From positions 20,543,165 to 20,607,164 of the forward strand of contig NC_079422.1 of the NCBI RefSeq assembly GCF_026213295.1: a stretch of DNA of 64,000 bases, given 5' to 3'. Origin of the DNA: Gadus chalcogrammus. Taxonomy: Eukaryota > Chordata > Actinopteri > Gadiformes > Gadidae. The first letter of the stretch is position 1, and every line of letters begins with the position of its first letter. The position numbers were made by a program, and so were the translations under genes. Under the pieces are notes generated by a model, which saw only the letters and a list, made by a program, of their open reading frames with translations, was not told the origin of the DNA and did not search any database. Shown piece by piece: positions 48,142 to 64,000 of this stretch.

Positions 48142-51005
48142 TGTTCTTTAAAGTGCCCTAGTTGAAATGTATAGCAACCCTGTAACCCTATAGTAACCTT
48201 TGTATAACCCTAGTTTGTATTATCCTCTAAATTAAAGAGATCGAGCAGGCTGAAGTTCCCTCACAGCCAAAGGAGTCATGAGAATGAATTTCTGATTCTT
48301 ACAGAGTACCTTTAACCAGTAACTGTCTCAAATGGCTTCACAGGCCAAATTATACAACACCCCCTTAACCCTACGCTTTTTAAAGGACATGAAAACCTTC
48401 AGAAGGAGCACAAAAAACCACACCTTCCCGTCATGGAAAGGGTGGTCAAAGATGTGGAATGGGCTTTCATACAACAGTAGCATAAAACACAGCATTTATG
48501 AAAGCTAAGTAAGACTTAAGTTACTATAAAATATTTGAAAAGTAAATTTGAACTGTGAGCTGGTTAGTCAAAGCTGTTCAAAGCTTATCTGCAGAGAGAT
48601 GTTTACCAATCAACAGTGAAGTTTTCCACATTAAAACATCATCATCATCAACATCATGCATCATGCTGTTGCTGTTGAGGTCTGGTTTAAAAAAACCTTG
48701 AGAGACCTGTGAGTAGGAGAAAGCCATTACAGAAATTAAATACAGAGGGACTGGTTAAAAGAGAAACATATAAATGCATAGATCTGGTTCATTCATCTCT
48801 TTAAAATACCTCAGAACAGCGAAGCTGTTTTTGCATCGCGTTAAGAGGTGTATCACGTATCATGTATACAATCCTGGTTTTGTTTGGACTGTCATTAGTG
48901 TTATTTGTTATTCTGTTCATCAGCATTTGACCCTTGCTGTTGCTTACCAGCTACAGGGCTCCATCTGTCAGGTCCTGCAGTCAGAGAAGGTATCAACTTT
49001 AGATTCTACAATGCAAACCCCAGTGGCTGATGGATTTGAATAGCAGAAAACCAAACGTTTTTTCTGTGGGAGAGCACTGGTGTCACTGGTCTCCAGAGGG
49101 ATGTACTCCTAGCTCGCTCTGCTCATAATAATGAGAACATGGGCAAGTTCATCCAATAACTTGTTTGGATGAAATTCCAAACATGAAGCTTTCACTGAGG
49201 TTTACTCAAATAAGCCTTACTCTCTACAATGATTAGATAATTCATAATTTGATTATTCATTGAGCAGCACTTCAACACTAGTGCTCTGATTAACGATGCT
49301 TAAGTGCTTTAAGGATTTGTCATGACTCTTGTAACAAAATTGAACCTGTATCAATTCTTTCAGACCCAGCGAGATTCAAATGAACCGTGTGAGCAATACA
49401 AGCTCAGGCTGTAATCAATCAAGGTGTATTATTTCGACTTTTTTTACTGAGTGCTATATGCACGTGTTGGGTTTCACAACCAAAGAAGCAAGTAAAGGGG
49501 GTATGCATGTGTTGGCCAGTTGAACGGGCCCCTCCCTCGTTCCTATACATCTAAATACCAGATCTGTGTTTAGATTATCCAACGCATAAACAACCGCCTT
49601 TCAAACAGGACTTATCACCAAGAGGGGATTATAAACACCAGGGAGATCCGCAGAGTTTGTGTTCTGTGAGGACGTGAGATGGCGTCCAACAAAGGCCGAG
49701 GCCAGGTTCAAATGGGGGTTTGGGTCTTGGAGGTGGGTTGGGGGAATAAGTGTGCTTGACAAGCGGAGGTTACACCAACCAGCTGGGGATTCAGAGGGTG
49801 TTTGGCTTTTCGTTAAAGTGTCAGCACGTGTATTTGTGTTGATGGACAGGGGCGGAGTGACCCTGAACAGGTCGTGGGTTGATTAGCTGCAGAAGGGACT
49901 GGAGCAGTCATGGAGAGGTGGAGGACAATCGTCGTTGTATCTCATGCATACTGTTTAGCCTCAAGCCATGACGAGGATCCCACTTGTTTTTTTAAATGGA
50001 TCCTGTGAAATGTTAAGGATTCAACGAAATGCATATCACCTGAGCTTATTGATAAGTTTTCCGATCGGCTCATATGAGTGTCAGGAGAACACATGGTTCT
50101 CCTCCAATTTAAATCAAATGGCCTTGGTTGTTGTCATGTGAGCGACATTTGACCCATATGGTGGATGTTATCTCAAATCAAAACACAGCACAGTTACAAT
50201 ACAGGGAGTGCAGACATTTCTAAACATGGGTGGCCCCAGTGGAAACCGAACCCCTAACCCTGAAATGAGTGTATATACCATATTCAACCAATTAACATTG
50301 TAGCCTGAGGGTGCCATTTCTAGAATGTATAAGACCAAGTTGAACGGACGTGGTGGAAAATGTTTACCTTATTTTACCCAACACTTGTGTTTCTCCCTTT
50401 AAACGTGTTTTTTTTTTACGATGGTACTTTGCTTGCCACATGGGATCAATCCCCTTGCAAAGCTGCCAGCCTAGGGGCCCCTTTCTTCTAAGGGTTTTCT
50501 TTGTTTCCTTCAAGGATTTTTCCTTTTTTGTTGCCCCGTTTTGGTCTTTCCTGATAAGGTTGGGTTGGGTGGTGTTTGGTCGTGTTATTGTACTGTTCAG
50601 GTCAAATCTGGGCCTGTGAACTCTGGAATAAAATACGGTTTGCTTTGGCCTGAATGAATGGACTTGTCAACCTACCTCAAGCTACCTATCCCAGTATCCT
50701 TTTCCATTTCTCCCAGTAAGCTTTTCACGTCTCCCAGTTTATTCCAATAAACTGGCTGCCATTAAGCCCTGCCATTAAGAATGGCATGCTCCATAGAGGG
50801 TGAATCTATGCCCTCGAATAGGTCACACGCCTACCAGAGTTCCCATTGTTTCTCAAAGATGTGCCGTCAAGATGTGGGGCTCGAAATCTCTCAACCCATC
50901 CGGGTCAACATTATTTGCCTTGTTGATGAGATTGGGTGGCCCAGAGCCAAGGTCTGCCCCCTAACAGTTCTCGCTTCCTAAAGAGACTGCATGGCTGATG
51001 GTTGA
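48142..51005. other. Intergenic, no feature recognised
   Basis: No gene or clear repeat seen. The stretch 50350-50640 has an open frame of skewed composition ending in AATAAA, but nothing in it resembles a protein family. Confidence 0.5.
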
Positions 51006-51165
51006 GGAGGTCGATTCTTGAGGAGGGAGAGCCTGAGGAGGTAGAGCCTTGATGAGATAGAGTCTTGATGAGGTAGAGTCTTGTGGAGGGAGAGCCTTGA
51101 GGAGGTAGAGCCTAGAGGAGATGGAGCCTCGAGGGGGTTGAGTCTTGAAGAGGTACAGCCTGAGG
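51006..51165. repeat. ~16-bp minisatellite, about ten units
   Basis: Degenerate units of the form GTAGAGCCTTGAGGAG / ATAGAGTCTTGATGAG in tandem. Confidence 0.88.
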
Positions 51166-51796
51166 AATATGTATCTCCGCAGATGGATTACCATCCAAGC
51201 CGGCCATCTCTGTAGGTCCAACTTCATTTCAGATCTGAAAGAGGCCAGACTCCCAACGACAGGGGCCCACTCCTACTTTCAAATCAAGCTCTCTTTATCC
51301 GTCTCTCAGAAACGGGAAACTAACGTCGTGCAATAGTCCATCTTAGAGCAACACTCATTCCTAGGCCTCACGTTGATTACATTCAGATGGATACAATTAG
51401 AGCGAGCCCCCCGGCCCTTCAGGTCAGGGGACTCCGCTTTGTGACTGGTGAACATACACAGACCTGCTTCCAAGCTAGAGACCTATCACACACACACATA
51501 AACACACACACACACACACACGTGCGTGTGTGCATGTACACGGCTGTGCGCGTTCACATACGGTAAAGCTGTGCAAACCCAGCGCTGGATCCCGTCATTG
51601 TTTCAAGAGCAATGTTTACGGGGTTTGGCGCTGAGAAGAAAAAAATGGTTGGGGGTTCTAAACCCTTTACATGTCTCTGTGGAGACCGGTTGTACACAAC
51701 TGGTTTCCACGGAGTTGGTGCAGGTGTTGCTCATCCTGTTTCATGAAATTTCATATCTTCATGTCATTTATAATAATATTCTGCATTTCAGCAAAT

Positions 51797-52009
<213 letters not shown>

Positions 52010-54401
52010 AAGCTGGATATAACAGCTTAGGGTGGAAGGAAAGTACAGCTCTCAAAGCACTAACATGCACAAACAATTTTTACTCTCACAGATAGAGAGA
52101 GAGGGATGGCACATCACTTCTTTAAATTCCTTTGTGCTGGTTAGACCCGTCTGGAGCATCCAGATCACAGGAAATTGCATAATTTAAGGTAAACGTAGAC
52201 AGATGGGCACTAGCTCTGGTGAGCAATTTCACTTCCTGTTCTGGGGACACTTACAGTCCAAAATCAATAGACACTTGGATGTTAAGGCAGCAGAGGTGTT
52301 TTTGGAAGTAAGGATAGTATTTAATTCCTTTGTTTGCTGGCACACATTAAGTTCAAAATGGAGGGTAGATTATAATATTGTTGTCTGTTTGTCTGTCTGT
52401 CTGTCTCTCTCTCTGTCTGTCTGTCCATAATTACTTCTATATCCATGGCGTTTTTTATTTGCATAAGCCTTGAGCTAATAATAAAGACTACTAATGTGCG
52501 CTATAGTGGTACTACTTGAGAGCAGGACTACTATCTGATGGGCGACAGTGCTTACTTTCCCTTTTTAGCGTCCATATACCCTGCTGGCCAAACTCCCTTT
52601 AACTGTTGTTATGAAAATGCCTGTCACAGCACCCCATAACTCATCCATGTTCTCCACCGTCCAGAACTCTGACAGGAGAATAGAGAGTCTTGAACCAACT
52701 AGATAAAGTAAAGGCATTGTCTGATTTTAGAATGCCAAGAAGAATATATTTTTTTAATCAAAATGGATGGTGCAACACATGGGGAACTAATCTGTCCTTG
52801 TTAAAGTTGTTTACTATAATTTGAGGGCAAGATAAAATGTATGAGGGGTGTCATTCAGGACTGGACTCAAAACAGATGATGCCATGTTTACTGACTATTG
52901 GTTACAGACAAAAAATTGGAATGTTAAACCTTGCCATCTTGCACTGGGTGATTTGGATTTTCATGTTGCCCTTAACAGTTTCATAGCACAGTTTTCTATA
53001 ATAGCGACTCAAATCATGATCAAGTTGTAGAAGAAGAGAGCCACCAACAGTAGCTGGCTTGCTTGTGTAGCGTAGCATACATGCCATCGTTAATCCCTCT
53101 CTCTCTCTGTAACATTTGTCACTGTCTGGACCGGATCCTAGCACTGTGTATGATATAAACAGCCTCCGAACTATCCAGTCGTATTAGCCAGTAGATTTAC
53201 GTGACCAAAAACAGCTGGTGTTGAACTGTAGGTGGAGACTCATATTTATGCTACGCATGTGGCTGCGGATGTTCAATGTTCAACTGGTGTGCATAGGCTG
53301 TTTACAAAGTTCACAAAGTTAAGTGGGAGTGCATCAGGTTTTACCTTAGCTGCTGTGTAGTAGCAGGCCAGCTACTTTTTCTAGCTTTATCAGTTAATGT
53401 TACAATTCAAATAACTTTTGTGGACTTCATGGAAACTCTTCTTCATATATCACAGTTAGTAAACCTCAACGGTTTTTAATGTGGGCATTGCATGGTATCA
53501 TAGCAACCATCTCTATACATAGAATGTGTTTGTTGCAGTCTTAGGTTTAGATTAAAAAGTTTGATCTTAAATATAATAATGCAGCTTGTTTTAATTGCTG
53601 TTTGGGATTGTTGATGTGTCAGGGCCCCAGGAAGGTTTGGAAACACTACTCTATGCTATACTCACCGTTCAGAAACTCATGGTAACGTTTGGTCACAAAA
53701 TAAACATGTATACCGAGCCAAAAGACATATGCTGTTTAAAACCAGTCTAAATATAAACCCTGTACAAATCCAAACAAAATTGAGGTACCTCCAAAGGTTT
53801 AAAACAAAATTTTTAAGGAACCACCTTAGCCAAGCTCTACTGCTCTCTGCTACTGTGTTCTACATCATGTGATTGTCTACTCCGATCTTCTCAACTCTTA
53901 CTACTTCAACCCTGCTATACTCTACTCGATACTGCCGTACATTTGATCCTGCTCTACTATGCTCTATACCCCAATTTACGTTGCTCTATTATAAACCGTA
54001 TAACCCTACTGTACTTTAGTCTGCACCACTCTACTATATAACATTTGTGGACTTTTGGAGACTTTTTTTTTGTTTCTCTCTGAGCCTCGACGACCAACCT
54101 CCACATACTGTTACTCCTAGCTGCTTGAGAAGGTCATTGTGAATTTGGGTTTTTGGTCGTAGGTCGCATTCCTAGGAGAAACCAGATCCTACTTCCTGAA
54201 TAATTAATTGAATCCCACCCTCTCCACTTCAAAAGGTCGCCAGAGAACATTGTAGTTGTCACGGCCACATTGTTCCCATTAAACGCACACCCACACACAA
54301 CACATTAAACACACATCAGGCAGTCACACATGGAAGCATGAACTGACGCACGCAATTATTCACAAAAACATCCACACGTCCCCACAACAAACTAACATGC
54401 A

Positions 54402-54516
<115 letters not shown>

Positions 54517-55189
54517 ATCTAATAAACAAACACTCACTTACAGATATAAATGCAAAATACTATACATTCACTTATACAAGCATGTATACACAAACAAAGT
54601 TCCATGGGTTCGCACAGAGCTCACACACACCGACACACCAATTCCTGATGAAGATGTGTTGGGGTTGTGGGTCTGTCTTCAGAAGTCGTAGCAGAGAGAG
54701 ATGATTTAGTGGGTCTGGTGCGCATGCTCCCTGTGGTATTCATGTCATTCAGAGAGGAAGATGAGTTATACAATCAATTAGAAAGGAGTTTATCACTTCC
54801 ACATCTCCATCCAAAACTTGATTAGGTAATATAACTTTAGTAAGGTGAAGACATAAGTGTTTTGTGCATGTTTGCGCTCGTATGTGCTGGTGTGTGTTTG
54901 TCGGTTTTAGTTCTAGTAGTGTGTGTATGTGTGCATATTGTATTCATGTGTGTGCTTGTGTTTGTGCACGTTTGCGTGAGTATTTCCAATGCACTTCATA
55001 AACATCATACACCTTGCACAACCTTACGCTCCACAATCCCATAATATTATCAAGTGTACACTCTTTGGGGACGTGCAATGCATGAACAATACCTAGTCAT
55101 AAGAATTATTGTAGAACAGACTCTCTAGTCATATTGGATGCAGCAGGAATGGTGATACATTTCCTGTGTCCATGTTTCTCCATATGTCT

Positions 55190-55580
<391 letters not shown>

Positions 55581-55582
55581 AG

Positions 55583-64000
<8,418 letters not shown>

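Noticed and set aside
50350..50640. Open frame of 89 codons followed by AATAAA
   Set aside because: Skewed Phe/Val-rich composition, no recognised domain, no splice partners.

Overview
The window is nuclear DNA of a teleost fish. It has vertebrate genes with GT-AG introns, tRNA-derived SINEs, fish-type hAT, PIF/Harbinger, Ty3/gypsy and non-LTR elements, and a very high density of long (CA)n, (CT)n and poly-C tracts. That repeat density recalls gadiform (cod-like) genomes, but the species is inference. Three protein-coding genes are supported, all on the + strand; every exon listed has AG/GT borders and compatible phase.

Layout. (1) 1-17863: the 3' part of an MTSS1 (I-BAR and WH2 actin/membrane scaffold) gene. 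Ten coding exons, 7119-17863, encode 799 residues from the late I-BAR domain to the C-terminal WH2 motif and stop; bases 1-7118 are an upstream intron full of simple repeats. A 3'UTR with an AATAAA at 18831 follows. (2) 18.8-39.6 kb: a transposon graveyard. It holds a hAT transposase fragment, a degenerate non-LTR reverse transcriptase with an insert, a decayed Ty3/gypsy element on the minus strand (gag, protease, RT, integrase zinc-binding region) that is itself interrupted by a solo LTR, and whose own LTR carries a Harbinger-type MITE which carries a hAT element (all target-site duplications visible). Large inverted repeats follow. (3) 40003-43374: a gasdermin-E-like gene of eight coding exons (429 aa), in which I could not find the usual interdomain linker with a protease site. 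(4) 43.4-55.6 kb: intergenic repeats. (5) 55583 to the window end: the 5' end of a collagen VI alpha-3/4/5/6-type gene. A signal-peptide exon is followed by seven phase-1 exons, each one von Willebrand factor A (vWA) domain; the seventh runs off the window.

The three genes have no obvious shared pathway: MTSS1 works at the inner face of the plasma membrane on actin, the gasdermin is a pore-forming cell-death effector, and the collagen chain is extracellular matrix. The most notable local oddities are the linker-less gasdermin, a collagen vWA domain that lost both its metal site and its flanking cysteines, a decoy copy of that same exon's splice acceptor two introns upstream, a 61-unit TG repeat abutting an MTSS1 splice acceptor, an exon-like block duplicated on both sides of the gasdermin gene, and the three-level transposon nest.
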